DNA of 31,575 bases from an uncultured Bacilli bacterium (GCA_910583945.1 CAJTYF010000015.1:1-31575); one strand, 5' to 3'; positions 21,606 through 30,731 are shown, numbered from the stretch's first letter. Notes: generated by a model not told the origin, from the sequence alone. Numbers and translations: made by a program.

Positions 21606-24089
21606 TTATTCATTACTAGAATTTTCTATATTTTCTTCTATTGAAGTATTCTCCTCATTACTTATAGAAGATTCTTCATTTGCTTTTTCTACTAAACTAA
21701 TATTAGATACTTCCTGATTATCTTTAAGGTTAATAAGTCGAACTCCTTGAGTAACACGTCCTAAAACATTAATTTGATCCAAAGGGACACGTATAATCAT
21801 ACCTGTGTTAGTAACGATTACCAAATCATGATTTTCTTTAGCTAATTTAAACGCGGACAAATCGCCATTCTTCTCAGTAACATTTAAAGCTTTTACACCC
21901 TTACTTCCACGTCTCGTTTGTCGATAATCACTGACACTTGTTTGCTTTCCATAACCTTTCTTCGTTACGATAATCAACGAATCAGTATCATTTGCCTTCT
22001 CTGCACCAATACACTCACTATTATCAAGAGTAATGCCTCGAACACCACTAGCGGTTCTACCCATAACACGTACTTCGTCTTCAATAAACTTAACCATACG
22101 TCCATCACTTGATCCAAGTAATATTGAATCCTCTCCAGTTGTCTTTTGAACTGAAATTAACTCATCATTCTCTCTTAGGCTAATACAAATCTTTCCATTG
22201 TTACGGATATTATCAAACTCAGCAATAGCGGTACGTTTAACAATGCCTTGTTTAGTAGCAAAAAGTAAATATTTGGCTGTATCTTCTCGCTCAATGCTCA
22301 ATATTGAATTAATCTTTTCCTCTTTTTCTATTTGAAGGAGGTTAATAACTGGTAATCCTTTTGATTGTCTACTAAATTCAGGAATCTCATAACCTTTCAA
22401 ACGATAAACTTTTCCCTTATTTGTAAAGAATAAAATATAATCATGTGTGCATAAGCTAACAATATGCTCAACAAAATCCTCTTCGTGAGTATTCATCCCT
22501 TTAACGCCTACTCCACCACGATTTTGAAGTTTAAACGTATCACTAGTAGTACGTTTAATGTAACCATTGTGCGTAAGGGCTATAATAATATCTTCTTCAG
22601 GAATCAATGACTCATCTTCAATAAACTCAATTGCTGACATATCAATATTTGTACGACGTTCATCCGCATATTTTTCTTTAATCTCTAGCAATTCTTCACG
22701 GATTACAGCAAGCACCTTCTCTTCACTCGCTAAAATCGCACGTAACTCGTCAATAAGTTTCATTAACTCTGCATATTCATTTTCGATTTTCTCACGTTCT
22801 AGACCCGTCAAACGACGTAATTTCATTTCTAAAATCGCATTGGCTTGAATATCATCAAGGCCAAACTTGCTCATCAACTGTTCTTTTGCTTGAACGTCTG
22901 TCTTAGACTCACGAATCGTTTTAATCACTTCATCCAAATGATCCAAAGCAATCTTTAAACCCTCTAAAATATGAACACGATCCAAAGCCTTATTCAAATC
23001 AAATTGTGTTCTACGAATAATAATTTCCTTTTGATAATCAATATACTTTACAATAATGTCCTTTAAAGGTAAAACCTTTGGACTATTCTGATCAATCATC
23101 AATAAATTAATTCCATACGTTGTTTGTAACTGTGTATACTTGTATAAATTATTCAAAATAACATTGGCATTGGCATCCTTTTTCAAGTAAATAACCACAC
23201 GAACTGGATTCTCTAAATTAGATTCTTCATGAAGTTCACTAATACCATCAATAATCTTATCCCGAACCAATTCCCCAATTCTCGTTTGGAACTCCGCTTT
23301 ATTTACCTTATAAGGTAGCTCTGTAACCACAATACGAGTCTTTCCATTAACTTCTTCAATACTTGCTGTACCTCGTATCGTAATCGTACCCTTACCTGTC
23401 TCATAAGCCTTACGGATTCCACTATTACCTAAAATAGAAGCCCCCGTTGGAAAATCAGGACCCTTAATAAAGTTCATAAGTCCCATCGTATCAATATCAT
23501 GATTGTCAATATAAGCAACACAGCCGTCAATAACCTCTCCTAAATTATGGGGTGGAATATTCGTCGCCATTCCAACAGCAATTCCCATCGTTCCATTAAC
23601 AAGTATATTAGGAAATCTACTCGGTAAAATCGTAGGTTCCTCTTCCGTTTCATCAAAATTAGGTGCCATATTCACCGTTTCTTTATTTAAATCTCGAACC
23701 ATCTCAAGAGCAATTTTAGATAACCTTGCTTCAGTATAACGCATTGCTGCGGCATCATCGCCATCCATATTACCAAAATTACCATGTCCATCCACCAACA
23801 TATGACGGAATGTAAAATCCTGTGCCATTCCAACCAAGGCCTCATAAATAGAAGAATCGCCATGAGGATGGTATTTACCCATAACATCTCCAACAATTCT
23901 TGCACACTTCTTATGTGGCTTATCAGGTGTATAATTGGATTCATACATTGAATATAAAATACGACGATGTACAGGCTTTAAACCATCTCTTAAATCCGGA
24001 ATAGCCCTAGCAATAATAACGCTCATTGAATAACGTCCAAAAGACTCCGTAAACTCTTTAATTATATTACTATCAATTATTTTTTCCAT
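21606..24089 (-). CDS. gyrA: DNA gyrase subunit A
   Basis: GyrA is the breakage-reunion subunit of gyrase (A2B2). The winged-helix region has HPHGDSSIYEALVGMAQDF, with the Ser and Glu usual in quinolone-susceptible Gram-positive gyrases, and AAMRYTEARL with the catalytic Tyr118. The C-terminal beta-pinwheel has repeated blades and the GyrA box QTRRGSKGVK (near residue 724), which separates it from topoisomerase IV ParC. Length 827 is typical, with an acidic Glu/Ser/Asn-rich tail. The ATG follows a strong AGGAGG-type site 15 bases after gyrB, so the two are co-transcribed. A parS palindrome with T tract lies directly after the stop. Confidence 0.99.
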   Translation of the reverse strand: MEKIIDSNIIKEFTESFGRYSMSVIIARAIPDLRDGLKPVHRRILYSMYESNYTPDKPHKKCARIVGDVMGKYHPHGDSSIYEALVGMAQDFTFRHMLVDGHGNFGNMDGDDAAAMRYTEARLSKIALEMVRDLNKETVNMAPNFDETEEEPTILPSRFPNILVNGTMGIAVGMATNIPPHNLGEVIDGCVAYIDNHDIDTMGLMNFIKGPDFPTGASILGNSGIRKAYETGKGTITIRGTASIEEVNGKTRIVVTELPYKVNKAEFQTRIGELVRDKIIDGISELHEESNLENPVRVVIYLKKDANANVILNNLYKYTQLQTTYGINLLMIDQNSPKVLPLKDIIVKYIDYQKEIIIRRTQFDLNKALDRVHILEGLKIALDHLDEVIKTIRESKTDVQAKEQLMSKFGLDDIQANAILEMKLRRLTGLEREKIENEYAELMKLIDELRAILASEEKVLAVIREELLEIKEKYADERRTNIDMSAIEFIEDESLIPEEDIIIALTHNGYIKRTTSDTFKLQNRGGVGVKGMNTHEEDFVEHIVSLCTHDYILFFTNKGKVYRLKGYEIPEFSRQSKGLPVINLLQIEKEEKINSILSIEREDTAKYLLFATKQGIVKRTAIAEFDNIRNNGKICISLRENDELISVQKTTGEDSILLGSSDGRMVKFIEDEVRVMGRTASGVRGITLDNSECIGAEKANDTDSLIIVTKKGYGKQTSVSDYRQTRRGSKGVKALNVTEKNGDLSAFKLAKENHDLVIVTNTGMIIRVPLDQINVLGRVTQGVRLINLKDNQEVSNISLVEKANEESSISNEENTSIEENIENSSNE

Positions 24090-24103
24090 TTACTCCTCAC
24101 CTC

Positions 24104-26026
24104 CTAAACATCTAAATCCGTATATTCATGACCATGTTCTTCAATAAACATTTTTCTTGGGAACACCTCATCACCCATAAAATCGGTAATAATCTTATCC
24201 GCTGCCATCGCATCTTCCACTGTAACTTTTCTTAAAATACGATTATCACTATGCATAGTTGTTTCTCTCAAATCGACGGCATCCATTTCTCCTAAACCTT
24301 TAAAACGATTAATCATCGGCTTAGAATTTGCGGGTAGTGTTGCACGGTACTCATTAAGTTCTTCTTCCGTAAGCACATACTTAATATTCTTTCCATAAGT
24401 CACCTTAAATAATGGAGGATTAGCAACATAGACATACCCTTGTTCCACAATTGGTCTAAAGAAACGATAAAAGAGTGTTAATAACAAGATTTGAATATGC
24501 GAGCCATCGACATCCGCATCGGTCATAATAATAATCTTATGATAACGAAGTTTACTAATATCAAACTCATCGCCAATTCCAGTACCAAAAGCCGTAATCA
24601 TTGTCCGAATCTCTTCATTAGAAAGAGCACGATCCAGTCTTGCTTTCTCTACATTTAATATTTTTCCTCTTAAAGGCAAAATCGCTTGTGTTTTAGGAAT
24701 ACGAGCATCTTTTGCGTTACCACCCGCACTATTCCCTTCAACAATAAAGATTTCGGAAATACTTGCATCTTTACTCGTACAATCTGTAAGTTTACCTAAA
24801 GTATTAAAAGTATCAAGTCCACTTTTTCTTCTCGTTAACTCTCTTGCTTTTTTCGCAGCTAATCTCGCTCTCGCTGCCGTTGAAGCCTTTTCAACAATCA
24901 GTTTAGCTTCCTCGGGATTCTCCATTAGAAAACGTTCAAAACCTTCACTAAACACATCATCTGCAATCTTACGAACCTCAGCATTTCCAAGCTTCGTCTT
25001 TGTTTGCCCCTCAAACTGGGGATTGGGATGTTTACAAGAAATAATCATCGTTAAACCTTCCCGAACATCTTCACCAGTAAGAGCTTCGTCATTTTCTTTA
25101 AGTATCTTTTGACTCTTGGCATAATTGTTAATAATTCGCGTTAAAGCTCTTTTAACACCATCTTCATGCGTTCCGCCTTCATAAGTATTAATATTATTTG
25201 TAAAACTATAAACATTTGCATTATAGGAGTCATTATATTGCATTGCTATTTCTAACTCGATACCATCTTCTGTTCCCTCAAAATAAATCACATCTTTATG
25301 AATCGGTTCTTTATTTTTATTAAGCATTTGCACATACTCAATAATTCCCCCATTATACAAAAACTCATTATGCTTTTCTTCTTCTCTTTCATCAAAAAGA
25401 ATAATGCGTATTCCTTTATTCAAAAAAGCCAGTTCCTGTAAACGTTTTGCCAGTGTATCATAATTATATATCGTTGTTTCTGTAAAAATTTCAGGATCCG
25501 CCTTAAAAGTTACAGTTGTACCAGTACGATTTTCTTCGCACACACCAATTTCTTTTAAAGGTTCCACTGGTTTTCCACCATCTTGGAATTTTTGATAAAA
25601 AATCTTGCCGTCATGATAGACTGTAACCTCAAGCCAAGTAGACAAAGCATTCACAACACTCGCTCCAACACCATGTAATCCACCACTAACTTTATAGCCT
25701 CCGCCACCAAATTTTCCTCCAGCATGTAAGACTGTAAAAATGGTTTCTACTGTTGATAACCCTGTCTTTTTATTAATTCCTGTTGGCATACCTCGTCCAT
25801 CATCTTTAACCGTTATCGTATTTCCTTTACCAATTACAACTTCGATGTCATCACAATATCCAGCTAGTGCCTCATCTATTGCATTATCAACAATTTCCCA
25901 AACTAGATGATGCAATCCTTTTTCACTTGTAGTTCCAATATACATTCCTGGTCTTTTACGAACTGCCTCTAAGCCTTCAAGAACTTGTATATCATCATCA
26001 TTATAATGCGTTCCATTCTCTTTCAT
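24104..26026 (-). CDS. gyrB: DNA gyrase subunit B
   Basis: GyrB supplies ATPase activity for supercoiling. The GHKL fold shows EIVDNAIDEALAG, VKDDGRGMPTG and LHGVGASVVNALS; the transducer has the QTKTKLGN loop; the Toprim domain has VEGNSAGGNAKDAR, PLRGKILNVEKARLDR and MTDADVDGSHI. Length 640 residues matches Bacillus. Unusually, the Toprim motif is EGNSAGG instead of EGDSAGG: Asn432 replaces the near-universal Asp (E. coli Asp426), and Asn437 replaces Ser. The Mg-binding Glu and the DAD residues are kept, so the enzyme should be active. The start ATG follows GGAGGAGG, two bases after recF. It is transcribed with recF and gyrA from the promoter at 27186. Confidence 0.99.
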   Translation of the reverse strand: MKENGTHYNDDDIQVLEGLEAVRKRPGMYIGTTSEKGLHHLVWEIVDNAIDEALAGYCDDIEVVIGKGNTITVKDDGRGMPTGINKKTGLSTVETIFTVLHAGGKFGGGGYKVSGGLHGVGASVVNALSTWLEVTVYHDGKIFYQKFQDGGKPVEPLKEIGVCEENRTGTTVTFKADPEIFTETTIYNYDTLAKRLQELAFLNKGIRIILFDEREEEKHNEFLYNGGIIEYVQMLNKNKEPIHKDVIYFEGTEDGIELEIAMQYNDSYNANVYSFTNNINTYEGGTHEDGVKRALTRIINNYAKSQKILKENDEALTGEDVREGLTMIISCKHPNPQFEGQTKTKLGNAEVRKIADDVFSEGFERFLMENPEEAKLIVEKASTAARARLAAKKARELTRRKSGLDTFNTLGKLTDCTSKDASISEIFIVEGNSAGGNAKDARIPKTQAILPLRGKILNVEKARLDRALSNEEIRTMITAFGTGIGDEFDISKLRYHKIIIMTDADVDGSHIQILLLTLFYRFFRPIVEQGYVYVANPPLFKVTYGKNIKYVLTEEELNEYRATLPANSKPMINRFKGLGEMDAVDLRETTMHSDNRILRKVTVEDAMAADKIITDFMGDEVFPRKMFIEEHGHEYTDLDV

Positions 26027-26028
26027 AT

Positions 26029-27120
26029 TTATACCTCCTCCAGTTGTCCATTCGACACATGTATTTTTTTATAGGCTTTATCACTAAGTAAAGAATCTAA
26101 CTTCTCAAATTCCGTAGTAGTAATAAACGTTTGAATATTTCTATCTATAAAAGAAAGAATATTTTTTATCTTCTCTTTATCCAGTTCACTTAATAAATCA
26201 TCCAATATTAAAATCGGTAAAATGGATTTCAATTCCTTAAAAATCATAATTTCACTAAATTTCCAAGCAATCACCGCATTTTTTTGTTGCCCTTGACTTC
26301 CATAATCCTTTATATCATAATCATTCAAAAGGAAAACGAAGTCATCATGATGAATACCAAAATTAGTTTTACCAAAGCTAATATCTCTACTTTTCGTTTT
26401 ATTATAATAATTAAGAATTTCTTCTTTCGTTTTTTTATCGTAATCACTGACATACTTAACTTTTAATTCATCTTCTAACGCAATTTCTTTATAAATCCCT
26501 CCAATAAAAGTATTAATTTCCATAATACATTTTTTTCGTATTTCATAAATTGCAAGACCAGTATCTACTAATTTATCAGTAACAATATCCAAATAAGACA
26601 TTAAAGCCTGACCATTTAAATACATTTTCTTTAAATAAGCATTTCTTACTTTTAATAATTTATTATATTGATTTAATTCTTTTAAATAAGAAACATTGAG
26701 TTGAGAAACTAAAATATTTAAATATTTTCGTCGTGTACTTGGTGTATCCTTAATCATCTTTAAATCATTAGGACTAAATAAAACGACATTAATCTTAGCA
26801 ATATAATCACTAATTTTAGAAATTTTATTATTATCTATTTTTACGGTTTTTCCATCATCAGACAAAATGACTTTATAAGTGTGTTGATAAGAATTAAAGA
26901 TGACCCCCTCTACTTTAGTTAAATTGGTATGATTCCGAATTAAAATTTTATCGTTAATTTGCTTAAATGACCTTGTTAAAGCCAAAAAATAAATAGATTC
27001 TACTAAATTGGTTTTCCCACTTCCATTTTGACCATATATAATGTTTAAATGAGGATCAAAGGAAACCTGAATCCGTTCATAATTACGAAAATTAAGCAAT
27101 TTTAATTCTTGAATCTGCAT
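26029..27120 (-). CDS. recF: DNA replication and repair protein RecF
   Basis: RecF is an SMC-like ATPase that brings RecOR to single-stranded gaps. Visible motifs are Walker A GQNGSGKTN (residues 30-38), the conserved LTRSFKQINDK, the signature DYGSQGQQKNAVIAWKFSE and Walker B LPILILDDLLSELD, followed by FITTTEFEKLD. Length (363) is normal. The ATG follows GAGGTATAAT. It is the first gene of a recF-gyrB-gyrA unit with its own promoter; the 2-base gap to gyrB suggests translational coupling. The remB gene, which follows recF in B. subtilis, is absent. Confidence 0.98.
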   Translation of the reverse strand: MQIQELKLLNFRNYERIQVSFDPHLNIIYGQNGSGKTNLVESIYFLALTRSFKQINDKILIRNHTNLTKVEGVIFNSYQHTYKVILSDDGKTVKIDNNKISKISDYIAKINVVLFSPNDLKMIKDTPSTRRKYLNILVSQLNVSYLKELNQYNKLLKVRNAYLKKMYLNGQALMSYLDIVTDKLVDTGLAIYEIRKKCIMEINTFIGGIYKEIALEDELKVKYVSDYDKKTKEEILNYYNKTKSRDISFGKTNFGIHHDDFVFLLNDYDIKDYGSQGQQKNAVIAWKFSEIMIFKELKSILPILILDDLLSELDKEKIKNILSFIDRNIQTFITTTEFEKLDSLLSDKAYKKIHVSNGQLEEV

Positions 27121-27185
27121 ATTATACCTCTTTTATGCCCATATAATAAAAATAATAGGTAATATGTACTCCTATACCTATCTAA

Positions 27186-27191
27186 ATTATA
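27186..27191 (-). promoter_or_regulatory. Extended -10 promoter of recF-gyrB-gyrA
   Basis: On the minus strand TGG followed by a perfect TATAAT (27186-27191) forms an extended -10 element; the -35 region (TTTAAG) is poor. Two DnaA-box-like sites (27198-27206 and 27229-27237) lie in and beside the spacer and -35 region. The leader is about 60 bases. Confidence 0.65.
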
Positions 27192-27228
27192 CCACACTTA
27201 TTCACCGACTTAAAAGCTTTTTTCATAC

Positions 27229-27675
27229 TTATTCACCATTTTTTCTTGCACGAATAAGAGCTTCTAATCGAGTAGATCTTAAAATTTGATTTTCAATAAC
27301 CGGTAAAGAATGATCCAAAACAATTTTATCGCCATTTTTAAAACAAAGAACCAATCGCCCGTTACTATAGTAATAATTTTCTATCTTATTAGAACGAATC
27401 CAAGTACAACTTGTTTTCTTTGAAGATTCAGTTGGAAAAAAGATAATATTCTTACTTTCTTCAACAAGAACAGGAACTTTATACTTCACCCCAATTAAAG
27501 AGGTCGCTCCCTTTCTTCTTCCTTCTAAACTACTCCCATAATAAGAACAACTACTTTCCATAATACTATTAGGATTCTCATCCACCACAAAACACTTATC
27601 TTCTTCATAAACCCTTGTTTTCGCATCCAAAGAAAACAATACAAGCGTTTTATCATTAATTTTATATTTTTCCAT
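27229..27675 (-). CDS. comK: ComK-family transcription factor
   Basis: ComK is the master activator of DNA-uptake genes in Bacillus. The 148-residue protein keeps the family core in order: YKINDKTLVLFS, EEDKCFVV, SIMESSCSYYGSSLEGRRKG (Bacillus: RSCRFFGSSYAGRKAG), YKVPVLVEESKNIIFFPTESS (HKPPIMV ... IFLFPTLSS), TSCTWI (PQCGWI), FKNGDKIVLDHS and ENQILRSTRLEAL (ENQVYRTAWLR). The C-terminal 40 residues of Bacillus ComK, which include the MecA-binding part, are absent. The ATG follows AGAGAGGAG. It stands between dnaN and recF where Bacillus has yaaA, behind a dnaN terminator. The assignment to the family is firm; a role in competence is inferred, and no com genes are in the window. Confidence 0.88.
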   Translation of the reverse strand: MEKYKINDKTLVLFSLDAKTRVYEEDKCFVVDENPNSIMESSCSYYGSSLEGRRKGATSLIGVKYKVPVLVEESKNIIFFPTESSKKTSCTWIRSNKIENYYYSNGRLVLCFKNGDKIVLDHSLPVIENQILRSTRLEALIRARKNGE

Positions 27676-27744
27676 AACATTTCTCCTCTCTTAATAAGTG
27701 TGCTTTATCCTATCGAATATAAATAAAGAAAAATGTCGAAAAAT

Positions 27745-27772
27745 AAAAAAATGAACAAAAAATTCATTTTTT
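27745..27772. terminator. Terminator between dnaN and the comK-like gene
   Basis: The arms AAAAAATGAA and TTCATTTTTT form a 10-bp stem with a 7-base loop and T residues on the minus strand. It suggests that dnaA-dnaN end here and that comK has a promoter of its own, which I could not identify with confidence. Confidence 0.75.
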
Positions 27773-28889
27773 AAAACGTTTTTATAGGTAAAATAAGTTG
27801 AATAAGCGACTCATCTTCAACAGACTTAACAATAATAGGTTTAATATCATTGGTTAATAACAAGACCATATTTTCATCTTTAATTGTTTTTAAAGCTTCT
27901 AACATATATTTTGCACTAAATGAAATATCAATGGTTGCTCCTTCATCAGTATCAATCTGTAATTTTTCTTCTAATTTACCACTCTCACTAGCAAAAGAAG
28001 TAATCGTCATTTCCTGTTTAGCAATACTCATTCTTATAATATTTTTATCTTTACCTTGAATCAATAATGCCGCACGATCAACACTTGAACTAAAATCATC
28101 TTTATTTAACTTTACCTCCATCCCAAACTCATTAGGAATAAGATTAGAAGTATTGGGATATTGACCAGATAATAAATTGGTTTGAAACTTAATATTCTTA
28201 TATTTAAATAGCACTTTATTATTAAAAATATGCATTTCAACCATTTCATCATCTGTAATAATTTTTTCAAGTTCTAATAAGTTCTTTCCTGGAATAACAA
28301 TATTAATATCAGTATCAATAGAATGAGGAAGTTCAATCGTCTTCTTAGCTAAACGATAAGAATCTGTAGCAATAAACACTAATAAATTTCCAGCAATCGT
28401 AACATTGACTCCAGTTAATAAAGGTCTTAATTCTTGAGTAGAAATAGCAAACACCGTTTGATTAATCAAACTTTTTAAAAGTTCTCCTTTTAATAAAATC
28501 GGATCTTTATGTTCATCCATACGAAGATTAGGATAATCGTTCGCATCTAAACAATTTAAATGATATTGAGCATTGTCTGTAAAAATACGAATTTTTAGTC
28601 GGTCAATCACTTCAAAATTAATTACATCACTAGGTAACTTTCTTATGATATCTAAAATAAATTTACTTTGAATGACAATAGTCCCTTCACTTTCAACATT
28701 TTTAATTTCTTTTTGGGGAATAAAAGAATTAATAGTTAAATCACTATCACTAGCGGTTAAAGATAATCCTTCATTTGTTAAATCAAATTTAATTCCATTT
28801 AATACAGGAATAACATTTTTAGTAGAAATAGCTTTAATAACATGATTTAAGTTTTCTAATATAATATTTTTATCAATTGTAAATTTCAT
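27771..28889 (-). CDS. dnaN: DNA polymerase III sliding clamp (beta subunit)
   Basis: DnaN forms the ring that tethers the replicative polymerase to DNA. The 372-residue length and three-domain layout fit: FTIDKNIILENLNHVIKAIS, VIPVLNGIKFDL, LTASDSDLTINSF in domain I; LRPLLTGVNV, FIATDSYRLAKKTI in domain II; and the C-terminal ending VLLLTNDIKPIIVKS ... LIQLILPIKTF in domain III, close to the usual 'LPVR' C-terminus. The ATG follows AAGGAA. It is the second gene after dnaA with 128 bases between, which hold the second DnaA-box cluster and a TATAAT element at about 28928. It ends in a clear terminator. Confidence 0.98.
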   Translation of the reverse strand: MKFTIDKNIILENLNHVIKAISTKNVIPVLNGIKFDLTNEGLSLTASDSDLTINSFIPQKEIKNVESEGTIVIQSKFILDIIRKLPSDVINFEVIDRLKIRIFTDNAQYHLNCLDANDYPNLRMDEHKDPILLKGELLKSLINQTVFAISTQELRPLLTGVNVTIAGNLLVFIATDSYRLAKKTIELPHSIDTDINIVIPGKNLLELEKIITDDEMVEMHIFNNKVLFKYKNIKFQTNLLSGQYPNTSNLIPNEFGMEVKLNKDDFSSSVDRAALLIQGKDKNIIRMSIAKQEMTITSFASESGKLEEKLQIDTDEGATIDISFSAKYMLEALKTIKDENMVLLLTNDIKPIIVKSVEDESLIQLILPIKTF

Positions 28890-28934
28890 TTTGGTTCCTT
28901 CTTTCTTATTTTTTAATTATTTTTATTATTATAC

Positions 28935-29014
28935 TGTTCATAATGTTTATAACCCATCTTTTTCTTTTATTTAGGAGTTCTAACAAAGATATAACTTGTT
29001 AATAATTATTCACA
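28935..29014. other. Second DnaA-box cluster, dnaA-dnaN intergenic
   Basis: The plus strand has TTATTCACA at 29006-29014, which fits TTATNCACA exactly, next to a minus-strand TTATTAACA (28997-29005). Two tandem minus-strand boxes, TTATGAACA (28935-28943) and TTATAAACA (28944-28952), lie further on. With the cluster upstream of dnaA this resembles a bipartite Bacillus-type origin, where the unwinding region lies between dnaA and dnaN. No clear DnaA-trio run was found. Confidence 0.7.
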
Positions 29015-29017
29015 ACT

Positions 29018-30400
29018 TCACAATTTACTTTTTATTTCATTAATCTCCAACTCCAATTTTTTATCAACTTTTAAGGACTGACTTATTTTATTACGAGCAT
29101 GGATGACTGTCGCATGGTTTTTACCGCCAAATTCTAACCCAATTCTCGAAGTCGTTTCTTCTGTTAACATTTGACAAAGATACATAGCAACAAGCCGTGC
29201 ATTCGCAATATTTTGAGTTCTTCTTTTTCCTTTCAAATTCTCGACCGTAATATGATAAAAATCCGCCACCACTTTTTGAATATTTTCAATCGTATTGTCT
29301 GAGTAAATGTTTTTATTAACGTAATCATTTAAGGCTTCATTAGCAAATTCAAGGTCAATAACTTTAGGAACAATCATAGCGGTATAAGCCATCAGTCGAT
29401 TAATCGTCCCTGTTAAAAATCGTACATCATTTGGGCAACTGTTGGCAATAAATTCAATAACATCTTCATTAATTTTAGCTTCAATATTAAAGCCAGAAAT
29501 TTTTTGTTTAACGATACGACAACGAAGATCAAAATCTGGCGGTGAAATGTTAACAGGAAGTCCCCACATAAACCGACTTCTAAGTCTTTCTTCCAGAAGT
29601 TTTAAATCATTAGGACTTCGATCAGAACTAATAATTAATTGTTTATTTGAACGATGAAGTTCATTAAAAGTATAAAAGAATTCCTCTTGTGTCTTTTCGG
29701 CTCCTACTAAATATTGAATATCATCAATAATTAAGACATCAACATTTCGATATTTCTTTTTAAAGTTATTAGCATAATCAATTGTATTTTGTCCCTTAGA
29801 TTGATTAGCAATGCCAATATAGTCATTCATAAACATGTCGCTAGTTGTATATAAAACCCTTTTGTTTGTGTGTTCAGTAATAAAATTCCCTATAGCGTGC
29901 ATGAGATGTGTTTTTCCAAGACCACTTTTACCATAAATAAATAAAGGGTTATGGATTTTCCCAGGTTCTTCCGCTACAGCCATCCCAGCCATTTTAGCAA
30001 GTCGATTGGTGTCACCTACAATATAATTATCAAAGTTTAAATCTGATTTTAAATTACTATTCCAAACTTCTTCAGTATTAATCTTTTCTTTTGTAATAAC
30101 TTCAGGTTCTACCGTTTCAATAGGTACAGGTTCAGGTTTGGCCATGAGTTCTTCTATTTCTTCTTCTAAAAGAAACTGAATATCGTATGAAATCCCAGAA
30201 AGTTTAGAGAGAACTTCTTCAATTAGACTATAATAATTGTCTTTTAACCACTTTTTATGAAAATCTGTAGGGACTTGGACAATCATATTGTTCTGTTCAA
30301 TTTTTAATAATTTTAAATCTTTAAACCAAGTATTATAAGAAGCCGAATTGACTTCTTGTTTCATATTTTCTAGGAAGTTATTCCATAAGTTATCAACCAT
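29018..30400 (-). CDS. dnaA: Chromosomal replication initiator DnaA
   Basis: DnaA binds DnaA boxes at oriC and unwinds the origin. Domain I is the N-terminal MVDNLWNNFLENMKQEVN; domain II is an acidic, Pro/Glu-rich linker (residues about 90-120); domain III has Walker A YGKSGLGKTH (about 156-163), Walker B VLIIDDIQYL and the sensor/arginine region RLRSRFMWGL; domain IV has the RLVAMYLCQMLTEETTSRIG helix and the recognition motif GGKNHATVIHARNKI. In B. subtilis that motif is GGRDHTTVIHA; here Lys, Asn428 and Ala430 replace Arg, Asp and Thr. Length is 460 residues. The start ATG at 30400 follows GGTGAGGA at about 11 bases; a TTG at 30409 is an alternative. No gene is nested within it. Confidence 0.99.
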   Translation of the reverse strand: MVDNLWNNFLENMKQEVNSASYNTWFKDLKLLKIEQNNMIVQVPTDFHKKWLKDNYYSLIEEVLSKLSGISYDIQFLLEEEIEELMAKPEPVPIETVEPEVITKEKINTEEVWNSNLKSDLNFDNYIVGDTNRLAKMAGMAVAEEPGKIHNPLFIYGKSGLGKTHLMHAIGNFITEHTNKRVLYTTSDMFMNDYIGIANQSKGQNTIDYANNFKKKYRNVDVLIIDDIQYLVGAEKTQEEFFYTFNELHRSNKQLIISSDRSPNDLKLLEERLRSRFMWGLPVNISPPDFDLRCRIVKQKISGFNIEAKINEDVIEFIANSCPNDVRFLTGTINRLMAYTAMIVPKVIDLEFANEALNDYVNKNIYSDNTIENIQKVVADFYHITVENLKGKRRTQNIANARLVAMYLCQMLTEETTSRIGLEFGGKNHATVIHARNKISQSLKVDKKLELEINEIKSKL

Positions 30401-30448
30401 GACATCCAAAATCCTCACCCCGCATATCTGTACCATCTAACCAATTTC

Positions 30449-30477
30449 ATTGTAGCTCAATTTGATTTAAATGAAAA
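30449..30477 (-). promoter_or_regulatory. Probable dnaA promoter
   Basis: TTTTCA (30472-30477) and TACAAT (30449-30454) lie 17 bases apart on the minus strand, immediately next to the oriC boxes, which allows autoregulation by DnaA. Confidence 0.5.
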
Positions 30478-30499
30478 GATTAAAACAATTAGACACAAC

Positions 30500-30690
30500 T
30501 TATTAACAAGTTATAAACAATAATTTGACCTTATTTTAACTAAGTTTACGACATTTATCAACATTATTAACAAAAATACGACATTTTTTATCAACAATGT
30601 GCATAACAATTATCAACAGAGATGTTAATAATGTGAATAGCAAAAACTTTTAAGATAAAATCAAGTAAAGTTATTAACAAATAATCAACA
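30500..30690. other. oriC: oriC: DnaA-box cluster upstream of dnaA
   Basis: Many 9-bp boxes are visible. Plus strand: TTATTAACA 30500, TTATAAACA 30511, TTATCAACA 30555, TTATTAACA 30564, TTATCAACA 30588, TTATCAACA 30610, TTATTAACA 30671 and a one-off TAATCAACA 30682. Minus strand: TTATGCACA 30598-30606 (perfect consensus), TTATTAACA 30623-30631 and CTATTCACA 30632-30640. Several pairs abut exactly. Most have A where the classic box TTATCCACA has its second C. The whole stretch is very AT-rich. Confidence 0.9.
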
Positions 30691-30731
30691 ATATCTAAAA
30701 TTTAAAAAAATGAGAAAATAATAGTTAATAA

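Noticed and set aside
27745..27772. ComK binding box (AAAA-N5-TTTT) for autoregulation of the comK-like gene
   Set aside because: AAAA-ATTCA-TTTT occurs in the terminator stem, but in such AT-rich DNA the pattern is expected by chance and no second properly spaced box was found.
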